Below, one piece after another: positions 12,530 to 24,804 of a stretch of DNA of 64,000 nt. Made by a program: the position numbers and the translations under genes. The stretch is taken from positions 289,085,784-289,149,783 of the forward strand of contig CM060900.1 in assembly GCA_030762935.1 (NCBI GenBank). The letters run 5' to 3'. Source of the stretch: Hymenopus coronatus (lineage: Eukaryota > Arthropoda > Insecta > Mantodea > Hymenopodidae). Within the stretch, counting starts at the first letter, position 1; every line of letters starts with the position of its first letter. Below the pieces are notes generated by a model, which worked only from the letters and a program-made list of their open reading frames with translations, made no database searches and was not told the origin of the DNA.

Positions 12530-12953
12530 GATTAGTACTAACCAGGGCATAGTCCGCTGGTTCGTCTCCCGCCGCATGCAATAACTAGAGCAGAGTCCGT
12601 GAGTTCGAGTACAGAAACCCCGCCCCTTTGATGTTTGATTGGTTGAATAGTATATGGTGTGGGTTGATGGTATGATTGTTTGGTCCAGTGGTATGTGTAA
12701 TTTATATCAAGTATCATGTGTTAGATTCTGTGCGGATGCCCTCAGTTGTTGCCTGGGGGATATGAGACTTCAGAGTGGTAGAAATGAGGGATGGGGTATG
12801 TAGTATGTGGGGCATGGTGGTTTGTGGTTTGAGGTGGGAGAGATGAGTGACGGGGTGGTATGCAGTATCTGTATGTGTTTGTTGCATGAGGGTTGGGAGA
12901 TTTTGTGTGTGTGTGTGTGTGTGCGCGCGCGCGAGAGAGAGGGAGAGAGAGAG
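12530..12953 (+). repeat. Dispersed repeat with tRNA-like B box, plus GT/GC/GA microsatellite
   Basis: The block from about 12,530 to 12,900 is repeated in inverse orientation at 51,200-51,660. Shared landmarks are ctagagca(g)gtccgtgagtt, ccc(t)tttgatgt, and atctgtatg(t/c)gtttg(t/c)tgc followed by atgagggttggg. The gagttcgagtac segment resembles a tRNA B box, so an RNA polymerase III SINE origin is possible. The block ends in a (GT)n(GC)n(GA)n tract at 12,904-12,953. Confidence 0.6.
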
Positions 12954-14004
12954 CAAAAAGCATTGCACACGTGAGATCGAATTGCGTTACCAGCATCCAT
13001 CTCGTCCGCCTGGGTTTCATGAAATGGATAAATCTGCAATTATAGGACTTAAAAAATTTAATGTGCAGATCGACAAATGACAGCCAACTCGGGCACCTGG
13101 CTTAAGGAGAAACATGAAAATGGAGTGGCGCAGGTGGCGATTATAGCGCGGACTTGTATACAGCACCTGGTCATAGGTATAAGGATGAAAACATCTTTGA
13201 AAACACATTCACGCACCTGCCGGAAACGACTCTGCGCCCTCGTGGTAACAAAATATTCAGGCTGCCCTCACCTGAACGCATATGAGAGGGAAGCATTTAA
13301 TTACTATAAGAATGAGTACTTCATTATAGGAAGTCATTAGTCAAGTAACATGTTCCGATAGCCCTGAAATATGATGTATCTGATGGTAAAAGATAATATA
13401 TAGTTACTGCGGAAGCCATTAGTTACGATGCCTGTGTATACTTAATCGGAGGAAAGTTTTATTTACTTCACCTGTCTAGAGATCTGGAAAAACTTAAGTA
13501 CAATGCAGGTGATGTTTAAAGAAATAATAATGTAGCTACAGGCAGTCATAACGCAGATGACTCCAAGAAAAGTAAAGTTTACGTTTCCCTCGTTCCAAGT
13601 AAGACTACATTACCTCCTCTGCATGCGTGCGCAACATTTAATCAAGAACATAACGTCCCCACTCCTCCAAGTAACAGCCCCTCCCCCCAGGGGCAAACCA
13701 CGACGGTAGGTATGGGTTTGGCGCAACTGGGAGTTCCTGAGCCAACCTTGACTTACTCTGTGGGCAACCTCTGAGTGGTGAGGGAGTCAGTAGGTCAGAA
13801 TGCCCACCCACGTGTAGGCCGTGCGTGGAGACCCGTGTCGGTGGTAAGGAATATCCTGGCTGGTTGAGGGTTACGTACCGGAACCTGGGCCTCTGATTTT
13901 CATAACTGGGGAGGGTGCGCAGCCTAATACACCACTTTGATTTCGGCTTCGCCTAAACGGGAGGCTAGGGACTAACCCACCCCTAGTCAGTCGGCCAGGA
14001 CTAT

Positions 14005-15391
14005 GTGTTATACCGAACTCCAGGGCGAGTGGAACGGCGAGCCTGCTATATTCCCTGTGTAGCCCTGTCACCCCATTGGGGTGACCCCTCGGGCTCCGTG
14101 GTGGGTGGGGAGCAATGGGGAATGAAATTTATCACAATTTTTATGGCAACAAAAATCAAACCCAAATCCAATTTCATGTGCGGAAAAGTAGTAGTCAAGT
14201 CCAGTGGTCGTCGCTACTTGGCAATACATAGGACAGAGGAAGGAAAAAATGTACATCGGTTAGCTCATTTACGATACAAAAAAGGCCTTGATGAGATAAC
14301 TGGTCCAGTGAAGTCCTGTACGCGCTCCCGTAATGGGATGCTCCTGGTTGAAGCCGTATCAGCTTCCCAGACAGCGAAATTATTGCCCGCAAGTAAATTA
14401 GACAGTTGCCCTGTGAAGGTCGCTATGCACAAGACAAACTCCTCGCGTGGGGTTGTCACCACCCGCGCATCTGACGTTTTGTCCAATGATGAGATTCAGG
14501 AGGAGCTAGCAGCGCAATATGTAACATGTGTATATCGGGTTCAGCGTAGAGATAATGGTGAATTTGTGCCTACCCGTACCCTGTTCCTTACCTTTGATCG
14601 GGTAGATCTCCCTCAAGGTATTAAGGCACGGTACGAAGCTATCGAGGTAAGGCCTTACATCACGAACCCGTTGTGCAGCTACAAGTGTCAACATTTTGGA
14701 CACACTATGAATTTTGTAGTGGTCGGCCTACATGCGCCAACTGTGGAGATGTCACACACGATGGAGGTTGTACAACGACTCCATTTTGTGTTAACTGCGG
14801 CGATGAGCATCCATCCAGCTCCCACGACTGTCCTCGTCTTGGAGAGGAGAGAGCGATCCAGGAGATCCGGCGAGGGAGAAGGTGTCCCTTTCGGAAGCTC
14901 CTGCGTATCAGTCAACTCTCCGTCCCGCGGTCTGGAACTTACAGCTCGGTTTTAGCTAAGCCAGTACTAAGCGGGAAATCGCCACGCAGACCTGCGATTT
15001 CAACGGGGCCACAATTGCAGAAGAGACTCTCGTAGCTAGACCACTTACAAGGCCTTGTGTTTCCATTTCTTCGGCTTCACGATCTGCCAACGCCGCCTCT
15101 GCAAGACATACTGCCGGAAAAGTGTCACTCAAGCCTTCGACCTCGGGAACTAAGCCAGCCGTAACCGTTGATACTACTTCACCTGCGAAAACTTTTAAGA
15201 TCAAATATGTCCGGACCGACTTCCTGAAAGAGAATGTAAAGTTGCCTCCCAAAACATCTGAGGGACGGCAAAGTCCACGCCACTCTCCGGGTAGATACTC
15301 TTCTGAGGAATCTTCTGGGCAGATCCCAGATCGGCGACCACCATCTTCGCCGATCAGTACCACCAATCGGTTTGAGGTTCTCGATCCATAA
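14005..15391 (+). pseudogene. LINE ORF1 (gag-like, three CCHC zinc knuckles)
   Basis: The longest frame runs from 14,005; ATGs at 14,122 and 14,143 are alternative starts. It encodes a basic N-terminal half and a globular region ending in PLCSYKCQHFGHTMNF at about 14,705. There it slips one base into the frame carrying PTCANCGDVTHDGGC and PFCVNCGDEHPSSSHDC, so the CCHC-type knuckles are split between frames. A second slip near 14,870 leads to REKVSLSEAPAYQ. The C-terminal part, Pro/Ser-rich and ending in NRFEVLDP, is open at 15,122-15,391. ORF1 proteins of this group bind element RNA. The two frameshifts make this copy non-functional. Confidence 0.75.
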
Positions 15392-15597
15392 TTCTTACTT
15401 TTAAAGTGGGCCTCCCCCGTAGAGAAGATGGACCTGGAGGATTCTGCCCTCACTGCCAGACGGCCAGTGTGTCAGCGGTAGGATCGTGCTCCTGAAAAAA
15501 GTGTTAGTCCGACGGCCAAGAAAAACAAACTAAACCGGCCAGCAAGCCAAATATGTAGGAACGCCTTTCTATTTAAAACTTGTCCTATACCAATCCC

Positions 15598-18500
15598 ATG
15601 GCTATCCTACAGTGGAACATACGTGGAATTAGATCACATCGACCACAACTTGAATTTTTGCTCCACCAGTCTCGGCGTTTGGTCGTATGCTTGCAAGAGA
15701 CCAAGCTCCGTCCCCAAGACCAGCTTAAAAGTAAAGCAGTACTCCTCTGTCCGGTGTGATATATCACCGACGGATGGAGTTCCTGCACATGGTGGCACCA
15801 TGATTCTTAGGATTAAGCTACCTTCCCTCTGCTCCACCATTTGCAGTATATATTATGTACCTCCATCTGACAGCCTCTCGCGCACTGATGTTGCAGACCT
15901 AGTCTCCCAGCTACCAACACCTTTTTTTGCTGGTAGGGGACGTGAATGCCACCATCCACTTTGGGGCTCCCCTGGGGCTTGTGCGAGAGGTCAACTGATC
16001 GCCGATTTCTTGGGCTCTATTAATCTATCTACTGAACACCGTCGAGCCTACATTTCTTTCTGACACCTTCAATAGTTTGTCTCACCTGAATATATCAGTT
16101 TGTTCTCCACAGTTGGCGCTTTCCTTACAATGGAATATCATCTCTGACTTGCATTTTAGCGACCACTTTCCTATTCTTATTTTACTTTTAACACAGGACG
16201 TTGTTCCACCCGTTTACCTAGGTGGCGCTTAGAACGGACCAACTGGAGGCTTTATTATGGTTTGGCCGTTTTTCACTACCAGGAGCACGACTCGGTGGAG
16301 TTTTTAGTTGACTACCTCACAGAGACAATTATTTCTGCTGCTGAGGTTTCTATTCCGCGGTCGACTGGAAGTCCCCGCCGCTTTCCTGTCCCTTGGTGGA
16401 CGGAAGAATGCTGGAATGCCATTCGTGCTCGCAGACGTGCTCTTCGGATCTTCCAGCGTCGACCTACGTTGGATAACCTAATAAAAAATAAGATGTGTGC
16501 CAAAGGTAGACACGTTATTAAGGATAGCAAAAAGCAATCGTGGAGCCAGTTTGTAGGCTCCTTTAATCAACATATACCTTCCTCTGTTGTATGGGATAAG
16601 TTAAGGCGTGTAGCAGGAAAACGGACCCATCTGCCGATAGCTGGTTTGAAGACTAATGCAGGTCCCGTGGTTGAAACGCTTGACGTGGCTAACAGTCTTG
16701 GCAGTGCTTTCGCTCAAGTGTCTAGCTCAAGAGAACTATTCCCCTGAGTTTCTTCCAGTTACGGCTCAGGTTGAATCTCAAGGATTTGCCTTCTGCTCTG
16801 GAAACCTTGAAGACTGCAACCGCCTTTTCACCATGGCGGAGCTAGACCATGCCCTCTCATCTTATAGAAACTCTGCGCCTGATCCAGATGACATTCACGT
16901 CAAAAATGTTGCAACATCTGACTCCTGAAGGTAAATCTTTCCTCCTCGAGGTCTATAATCGCGTCTGGGTAGAAACCACTTTTCCACTCACTGGCGGGAG
17001 GCCACTATCATATCTATTTTAAAGCCTGGAAAGGATCGTCACCTTCCTTCCAGCTATCGTCCAATTTCCCTCACCACTGTGCTTGCAAGGTGATGGTACG
17101 CATGATCAATGGACGGTTGGTGTAGTGGAATCCCATAATCTTCTGACCAACCTCCAATGTTGTTTTCGAAGACGTCGATCAGTGGTTGACCACCTTGTGT
17201 CGTTATCGACGCAGATCAAGAACGGCTTTCTTCAGAATATTCAAACGGTTGGGATATTTTTGATCCCGAGAAGGCTTATGATACGTGCTAGTGGGCAGGG
17301 ATTTTACGCTCCCTCCACAGGTGGAATACACGTGGACGCTTACCTGTTCATTCGTGGACGACTTTGCTATCTCTGTACCTCTCAGCGTACACCGTTTTTG
17401 GGACGCCGTCTCCAGCGGTGTTTGGACAATCTTTATGACTGGAGCTCGAAAATTGGCTTTCGTTTCTCACCTGAGAAGACAGTTTCCGTACTTCTGGCGT
17501 CGTAGGTGGCGAATGGCTCCCACTCTTCAACTTGGACCAACTTACTTCCCTTCGAGGTGAGGTGAGATACCTGAGATTAGTATTTGATCGAACACTATGC
17601 TGGTCATCGCATATAGCACGGCTTAAAGCGCGGTGCGACCGTTCTCTAAATATTTTACGGATACTAAGTAGCAAATCTTGGGGTGCATATCGGACTGTAC
17701 TGCTGCATCTTTATCGTGCACTGATCCGATCTAAGTTAGACTATGGATGCATCGTTTATTCTTCAGCACGACCTTCTGTGCTGAGACGTTTGGACCGTGT
17801 CCATCATCAGGGCGTCCGTGTGGCTGTTGGGGCGTTTCCAACCAGCTCAGTTGTGAGCCTCTACGCCGAATTGGCAGAACCCCCTCCGCGGTTTCGGCGT
17901 GATGTCCTGTTAGGAAATTATGGCTGTGCCCTTAAGTGCATGCCTCTGCATCCGACGTTTACCCCTTTCTTCTCTACTGAGCTGGACGCACGATTTCGCA
18001 ACCACTTACTTAGTCCAAGGCCGGCAGGTTTCCGTTTCCGTGGGCTTCTTCGGAAACACAATGCTGTAGTGCCTCGCATGTTTCCGAAGGGGGAAAGGGT
18101 GTACATACCTTGGTTACGTGCTACCTCCCACGTAGGCCGCGGGATGACAGCTTACGGGAGATCTGCGCTGCCTCTGTCTAGTTTCCGTACTTTTTTTTTT
18201 TTTTTAGAATGTTTATCCTAATACAGTGGCCAATCTTTTATTTACACCGATGGCAGTAAGTGCAGCGATGGTGTTGGGTATGCTTTTGTTACTCGCACCG
18301 AACCACATACTTTCGGTTTGCATATTAACACGTCCATTTATACTGCAGAGCTGTATGCCATCTACCGAACCATTCTGTATGTTCGCCGCAGCAATTTGGG
18401 TAACTGCCCTATTTTAAGTGATTCTCTTAGTGCCCTTCAGAATGTTCGTGAATTGTACAACCACCACCCCCTCGTGCAGCGAATTCAGGATCTCCTGCAC

Positions 18501-19036
18501 GTTTTACACACCTCGGGCGTAAATGTGAAGTGTGCATGGATTCCCGGACACGCTGGCTTGCCCAGGAACGACTTAGCGGACTCAGCAGCAAAGACGGCAA
18601 CTACAGAACCCAGTATCAACATCTCTTGTGTGACATCGGAGGACTTCCGGCTTATGTGGAAATTGGTACTTTCGTACTGCCATAAGGAGTGGTCTGCACT
18701 CCGCGACAACAAGCTTCGAGTAGTGAAGGACCTTCTAGTGAACTGGGTAACCTCCTCACGCATATCTCGTCGTGAGGTCATATTGGCTGGGTTGTGTATT
18801 GGCCACTGCCATTTTACACATATTTACCTGCTTCAGAGGCAACCGGCTCCAGTGTGTGTTCTCCGTGGCAGGCATTGTCGGTATCTCATGTACTGCTAGA
18901 GTGTGCTCGTCTAGCACATCTACGAGCCGCTCTGCAGATGCCGGCGACTCTCAGAGAGATCCTAGCCGATGATACCGAAGCGGTAGCAAGGGTTTTAAAA
19001 CTTTTATCTGATGTGCCTTTTAATCTGCATGTTTAG
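15598..19036 (+). pseudogene. LINE ORF2: AP endonuclease, reverse transcriptase, RNase H
   Basis: The start is ATG 15,598, reading MAILQWNIRGIRSHRPQ, the usual opening of an AP-type endonuclease. Endonuclease signatures continue in shifting frames: VCLQETKL, DVNAHHPLWG-like at about 15,940, and SDLHFSDHFPI at about 16,150. The RT follows with SYRPISLT-like at 17,055. RT motif A, FDPEKAYD, is at 17,259-17,282 and motif C, FVDDFAIS, at 17,351. These are only about 23 codons apart, so most of the palm between them has been deleted. The thumb region at 17,532-18,170 is the best preserved. RNase H begins near 18,236 with YTDGSK and includes AELYAIY, WIPGHAGLPRND and a terminal LECARLAHLRA segment. 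The gene ends at the TAG after FNLHV, near 19,036. Confidence 0.85.
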
Positions 19037-19375
19037 TTTTACCTTGCTATATATTGTTTTATTTCTTTTGGCCTCTGGTAGAGTGTTTGTAGTTTAGGTT
19101 TTATGCGTTTTAAAACTTTTAGCTGTTTGAATTTTATCACAGGAACTGGTTTTTAGTTCCGTCATTTTAGTTCCATTTTTATTAACCTTTTAGATTCTCT
19201 ATGTTCAGCCTTGGGCTTTTTTATTTTCAGTGGGTTTTATTGGTGAATGTCCCTTTTTTATCCATGTTTTATTTTTCCGTGACATTTTAATTGCGTACTG
19301 AACCACGCCCTATTTTTATGGGCGCTAATGACGTAGCTGTGGTGCTCCCCTAACCCCAGTGTCATCATCATCCAC

Positions 19376-19534
19376 GAAACACTACATTGTATTGCGCGCA
19401 TCATGTAATAAAGAATATACCCTCCACCTTTGGGGGGTGATGTGTAACGTATAAAAGACGTTATATTTAAAAAGCGTGCTTATATCTGTGTATATGTAGC
19501 ACTCAGGTCATACAAAAAACACGTGCAAACAATC

Positions 19535-19618
<84 letters not shown>

Positions 19619-19985
19619 ATGCGTAAGCGTTACTGGATAACAAAGTGACTGCTTCCACAAGTTTCAACGTGTTTTTGAAACAATCTAGCGCTCTTTTACA
19701 TTCAACAACAACCACCGCCTTCAAGCAGTAACGGAAGGTAAGTCTCAACACCCATTCTCTATCACTTTTGTGTCTTTGAAAATAGTTTGTTTTTGAAAAC
19801 TATGGCTTGTTAAGGGCGAATTTTTAGGTGTATAAAGCAAAATAACTACAATTCAACCAATTGGTATGTGATGTAATAGCTCTCAAAAATATGTATTTAA
19901 TATGAACGAAAACCAAGTGCGTGCGCGGATACATATTAACTAAGTAAAAGTTACAATATGGAACATTGAAATTACACTCCAAGGT
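19376..19985. repeat. Gene-free stretch with (GT)n(GA)n microsatellite
   Basis: A (GT) run at about 19,535-19,558 passes directly into a (GA) run ending near 19,617. No coding sequence was recognised in the rest of this stretch. Confidence 0.7.
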
Positions 19986-20300
19986 TCCCTTAGCTTGTAG
20001 AAATTACATCACTTACTCATATTTCCAGTGAAAAAATACTAGCATACGTGAACTTAGGGTGTAACGTTGTAACATTTCTTTCTAGTCGGTTTAATATAAA
20101 AATGTTATTCCCCGAATCTATAAGAACATGTGCATAAGAGTTATTGCTGGTATTGCATATTGATTAACATTATGTAAATATAATAAACAGTTTTAAGAAT
20201 AATTTGTTGAATTGGGGACAGAGAAAGCTATGAAACTGTATCAATGTTTTATATTCGATAGTTTGTTAATATCAGTTTTAAGATCAATTTATTGAACGGA
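19986..20300 (+). repeat. Partial outlying unit of the 21.4-23.2 kb repeat
   Basis: Segments such as tatttccagtgaaaa, taacattt(c)t, tagtcggttt, ataagaacatgtgcataagagttat and aaacagttttaagaataatttg recur in the same order in the array at 21.4-23.2 kb, especially in its last unit (22,630-23,010). This is an old copy separated from the main array. Confidence 0.65.
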
Positions 20301-20359
20301 TAGAGAAAGTTATGTGAAATGCACAGCATCAAAGTTATGTGTTAGTGCAGTTTGACACA

Positions 20360-21300
20360 GTAAATTATAGCTCTGAATGTATATATTCAAATTGAATGAG
20401 ATTTTGTTTTAACCTTGTGACGATATTGTCCTTGTGTCTGTTTCTCGTTGGGGCGCCAAGTATGCGACGATATAGTTGTCTGTCAGGTATGCGTCGTCCC
20501 CCACCGTGTGTATTAAGCGTGTATGTATGTACTCCCTCACCAATCACTTGCAAGTCACTCCACGTACCTGTTTGTTTCGACGTCTACTATAGTGCTACCT
20601 CAGCTTTGCTCAATCTCCGCTGGCGTCGGCAGGCAGGCATGAAAATTGGCTCCTGTGACAACGGGGGTAGTTAGTCGTCCGTTTAAATTTTATAACACAC
20701 ATTAACTTCAATATCTTAATTTATTCGTGATTAGAATCGTTTAACTATTCAGACAAGCACTTTGCCTCACAAACTAAGTTACTCTAATTTCTATCGCCTC
20801 TTCTAACTTTCTATCTTCGACGACTGAACTTTACTTTGTAAAATTAATAACTTAACATCAGGTTGTGCGCCTATGACGTATATAGCAACCGACCTTCACA
20901 TTGTGTATTGCGACCGAACTTGACAGTGAGTGTCCCAACAGCCTTGAAGCTGTTACTTATATAGTAAAATATAGTGTCATGGCTGTTTCATTCCCATTGA
21001 TCAGAAAGACCTCGAACTTGGCGTCTATGTGTCCCATAGTGCATTATAAACACCAGGTGACTACCTCAATACAATAGAAAAAAAAACTGACTTCTTAAAC
21101 ATTTAAGCCTTTTCCAAATCGCTTTCACTTATTACTCTGTTGCACGCACATGTATAAAGGAGTAAGTAACTTATAACAGCTTTCTGATTCACAAAAGAAT
21201 CTCCCTTTATGCAGCGACCTAGTTTAGTTAACAGCCTAAGTTGTGCTTGCTTCAAGCTAGAATTCTACACATATTAAGAAATGTTTTATTTGCACTTTAA
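20360..21300. other. No gene recognised; possible LTR-like segment
   Basis: A segment starting tgtgacaacgggggtag (about 20,655) looks superficially like the start of an LTR. I could not find a second copy, a matching end or internal retroelement genes, so this remains a weak suggestion. A (TAA)n run follows at about 21,312-21,337. Confidence 0.2.
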
Positions 21301-21409
21301 ATATTATTCATTAATAATAATAATAATAATAATAATACTTTCGAGGCCAATTAACGGTCGCAGCCTAGGGAAAGAATTATCTTAATTAGTTCAAATACAG
21401 CAGACTTTT

Positions 21410-23215
21410 CATTGAAAAAAGAACAAACAAACAAAAAGCATGTGGCAGCATTAAATTAACTGCTAATCACGCTTAGACTGCCATCTACTTTATTGAATTA
21501 CAAAACACACACACACAGATATATATATGTGTGTATATATAAGCGCACACACACACAGTCATTAACTCCGCATGCGCTTTGTTTAAAAAAAATAAAGTTT
21601 GAAATTGGAATATAGCACAGTAAAAAATCAGAACACTATTTTCTGATAAACGTAGTTTAGAATCTCTGTCTCTTTCCTTAACCTATATAAATTACAGTAA
21701 TTGCTACACATTTCTAGTGTAGAAAATGCTAACATACTTGAGCTTATAGTGTACCGTCATTATAATTCTCTCTAGTCGGTTTTTAAAAAAATGTCAGCAT
21801 TCCTTTTTTCGTATTGTCTCGGTTTTTGTTGAGATTATGAAGTGGAACAAGAAAATCAAGGTGATAACATAGTGGCCAGCTCTTAAATTTTTTTCAGTGA
21901 AAAGAAGAAAAAAAAAACATGTTCGTGCAGCTACTTTAAATTAACTGCTAATTACGTTTAATCAGGTTGTGAGAAAGCTAATTCTCATTTAATGAATCCC
22001 AAACATTTATTTATATGTGGTCATTAACTCCGTATGCGCTTTGTTTAAAAGAATGAAGTTTCAAATTATAATATAGTGCAATAAAAAAAATCAGAATATT
22101 ATTTTCTGATAAATGAAGTTTAGAATCTCTTTCTCTCCCTTTAACCTACATAAATTACAATAATTGCTACATTTTTTTAGTTTAAAAGCCACTAACCTAC
22201 TTGAGCTTATACTGTGGCAACATTGCAATTGTCTCTAGTCTGTTTTCAAAATATGAGTATTCCTTTTTTTTCTATGGTCTCGGTTTTTGTAGAGACTATG
22301 AAGCAGAACAAGAAAATCAAGGAGATACCATAGTAACGAACTCTTCACTTTCAGTGAAAAGAAAAAAGAAATGTTCAGGCAGCTACATTATAGTAACGGC
22401 TAATTACGTTTAATCAGGCTGTGAAAAAGGTAATTCTAATTTAATGAATCACAAAACATTTATAGATGTGTCATTAACTGGATGCTTTTTGTTTAAAAAA
22501 ATGAAGTTTCAAATTGGAATATAGCACAATAAAAAAAAAATCAGAACTGCATTTTTCTGTTAAATATGCAGTTTAGAATCTCTCACTCTCCTTAACCTAC
22601 ATAAATTTCAACATGTACTACATATTTCCAGTGAAAAGATCACTAGCAAATTTCACCTTAGGGTATAGTAACATTACAGTTCTGTCCAGTTTGTTTTAAA
22701 AAATTGTTATCCCCTTTTTCGCATTGAGGTTGTTTTGCGATTATGAAGCAGAAATAGAACATGGAGGCCATCAGACAATGACCAACTCTTAGATAATGGT
22801 AATCCATGAACCTGTAAGAACATAAGCATCAGAGTTATTTCTGGTAATGTTTCTATGTTAACTTTATGTAAAAAATAACCAATTGTAAGAATAATTTATT
22901 GAAGAATTGGGAAGAGAGAAAGTTATGTGAATGTAACATCTCTGATGTTCTTATTAGTTTTATTTTGAGTGTTATAAACAGTTTTAAGAATAATTTATTG
23001 AAGAATAGGCAACGTTAAATAAACTGCTAATTACGCTTAAACAGACTTGGAAAAAGTCATTCTAATTTAATGGATTACAAAACATGTATATTGTCATTAT
23101 CTCTGGCTGCTGTTTGTTTAAAAAGTGAAGTTTCAATTTGAAATATAGCACAAAAAATAGAATATTCTTTTTCTGATAAATGCAGTTAAGAATCTTTATC
23201 CTTTAATGACATATA
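21410..23215 (+). repeat. Tandem array of diverged AT-rich units (about 0.45-0.6 kb each)
   Basis: The same ordered set of landmarks repeats about four times. These are ttaaattaactgctaat(t/c)acg, tcattaact(ccg)catgc, tttgtttaaaa followed by gaagtttcaaatt, atatagcaca, ttttctgataaa, gtttagaatctct, cctacataaatt, then ttgagcttatagtgt, tctagtcggtttt, gtctcggtttttgt and aacaagaaaatcaagg. Unit junctions fall near 21,710, 22,185 and 22,630. The last unit carries an additional insertion-like segment (cataagcatcagagttat...aataatttattgaag). This could be a satellite-like tandem duplication of a non-coding element. Confidence 0.8.
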
Positions 23216-23288
23216 GTCGGCTATATATACCGTAGCATATGGCAAATTTAAGTCCAATGCAAGTCTAAAAATTATTTAATCAATAAAT

Positions 23289-23576
23289 GTGCTCAAAGAA
23301 ATTCTAATACACATTTTGTTTTTAGTACTGCTTATGCCGCAGTTACCTCATCTGGAGCTGGGGAAGGCATTCCTCCCAACAAAATCCCTTCAGGAATTGG
23401 AGATGGAGCACCCGTATAAAATCAAGATGCTCCGAAAGGTTCAAATGCGTTATGGGCCAAGAATAGTGGCCGAATTGGAGACGGTTCAAGTTTTCCTTCC
23501 CGGCAAACACGTTAGCCTGAGTCACCAGCAGTTGAAGGACATATTTCAGAACTTTCGTTTGGTGTATAACAGTTGA
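23289..23576 (+). CDS. Small open reading frame, uncharacterised (95 codons or fewer)
   Basis: This intact frame encodes a hydrophobic leader and then a compact, non-repetitive domain with HPYKIKMLRKVQMRYGPRI, ELETVQVFLPGKH and a terminal LKDIFQNFRLVYNS. An acceptor-like tttgtttttag sits just inside its 5' part (about 23,315-23,325), so the true start may be a spliced exon and not the ATG at 23,289. The RYGPR/VFLP pattern reminds me of small uncharacterised arthropod proteins found near mobile elements, but I cannot name a function. It lies about 1.2 kb upstream of the Polinton polymerase and could be an accessory gene of that element. The absence of stops beside so many broken genes is notable. 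Confidence 0.4.
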   Translation: MLKEILIHILFLVLLMPQLPHLELGKAFLPTKSLQELEMEHPYKIKMLRKVQMRYGPRIVAELETVQVFLPGKHVSLSHQQLKDIFQNFRLVYNS

Positions 23577-24780
23577 TCCCAGCTGGCAAGTTAAAGCCCT
23601 GCAAATTGTCCTTTGTACCTGAGAAGTTATGGGCTTGCATTTTTCAAAATATCGTTATTTATCATAATTTGAATATTGTTTTGCAGTTTCGAAAATATAT
23701 GTAATGCTTGTTATAGAATACAAATATTCGGGAGAAAAGCTGGTGTTCTCAGTGTTCGTCAAACCGACTGCTAATAGAAAGACTTGGTAAGATAAATTGA
23801 AGAAAAAATGCCTACAATACAACTCTCATATAACATATTTATCGTGACATGTCTGTAATATGTGTTTTAGGCAAATTGAGCAGAGAAGCACAAGTCCCCC
23901 CCTCCCCTTGCACCAGAAATCAGTGATCACATAGTGTCTGCATATCTAGAGAGGTCATTGATGCTGCTCCAGACAGCTAGAGCAGATGACAAAAACCATA
24001 GGCAATCTCCAATAATAGGTAAAGAAAACAATATTAGATACTGGGTGTTAATGAAATAAGTTTATTATAGTGAAATTAAAAAGAAGAAAGTTGTCCTATG
24101 CATTGAATATGGCTGAATTAAGCTAATTACACCAAAGTTAAACCGAAACTAGTTACTTATGCCTTCTGTGCCTTTGTTGCAGCAAACCTGGAGAAGCCAT
24201 TGGATCTGACAGTCAAACTGTCCTGGCAGTCTTACTGTTCAATTAGACATCACGTTCTAAAGCACTCAACCATTGGACCTACCTAGGAATCTGCAGACCC
24301 CCTGTAGACTTACATACACCCAGCCTTCCGAGAAAAATCATTCCTGTTGGATGACGTCACCTGAACCATCTTGCTCATCATCCCCAAGCAGGAGTAGCTG
24401 TCAACACAAAGTAGAAGAAGCAACATTGCCCGCCCCCCCAAAAAGTAAAGGTTAGTGAGAAACCGCATCCTCATGCTGCTGCTTTGGAATGTCAGCATTC
24501 AAGGGATATATTTATAACATCTGAATTGAAAATATGTTACAGACCGCGAGAGTTCTTAATGAAATGTAGTGTTTCTGAAGTGATGTAATGACTGCAAAGA
24601 CATAGGTCTGGGTTAAAAGTTATTTGTTCTCTGGAAACATAGTTAATCCAAATCCTTGAAAAGGAGGAAATCATTCCAGTTTTCTTTAATTCAAGGGCAA
24701 AACTTATTCTTAAGGCAGACAAACTAGATTTCATATTCCATGCAATTGCAAATGATATTTTATAATACATATCACAATTC
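23577..24780. other. Region between small ORF and Polinton polymerase; no gene assigned
   Basis: Short open pieces exist (for example 24,273-24,455) but none is recognised. The last 300 bases in front of the polymerase may hold its eroded N-terminus, because fragments read as a plausible globular protein in alternating frames. No terminal inverted repeat was identified. Confidence 0.35.
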
Positions 24781-24804
24781 AAAGGTACAGCCTCATCATA
24801 AGCA

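Larger units (their letters stand above)
13640..19375 (+). mobile_element. Non-LTR retrotransposon (LINE, I-like group with RNase H), decayed
   Basis: One LINE on the plus strand has a 5' leader, ORF1 (zinc knuckles) and ORF2 (endonuclease, reverse transcriptase, RNase H). The 3' end has the sequence aaccccagtgtcatcatcat at about 19,352-19,371. A second copy at 50 kb ends the same way, which defines the 3' terminus as a TCATCATC-type tail, not poly(A). The 5' end is approximate. RNase H downstream of the RT, an ORF1 with CCHC knuckles and an endonuclease opening with a QWNIRGIR motif point to the I/R1-related arthropod LINEs. The copy has several frameshifts and an internal RT deletion. Confidence 0.85.

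Noticed and set aside
12714..13080. Several overlapping open frames on both strands with His-Thr or Ser-Leu runs
   Set aside because: They read through a GT/GC/GA microsatellite and a dispersed repeat; the apparent proteins are low-complexity artefacts.
18485..18781. Antisense frame in the LINE RNase H region (and many similar antisense frames at 14-19 kb and 35-39 kb)
   Set aside because: These are shadows of the GC-rich sense coding sequence of the LINEs.
20650..21060. Possible solo LTR starting tgtgacaacggggg
   Set aside because: No matching end, target duplication or internal retroelement region could be found.
21505..21560. CA/TA repeats flanking ata tatatgtgtg, possible CRISPR-like or regulatory array
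   Set aside because: It is a simple microsatellite. There is no repeat-spacer structure anywhere in the window, and the DNA is eukaryotic.
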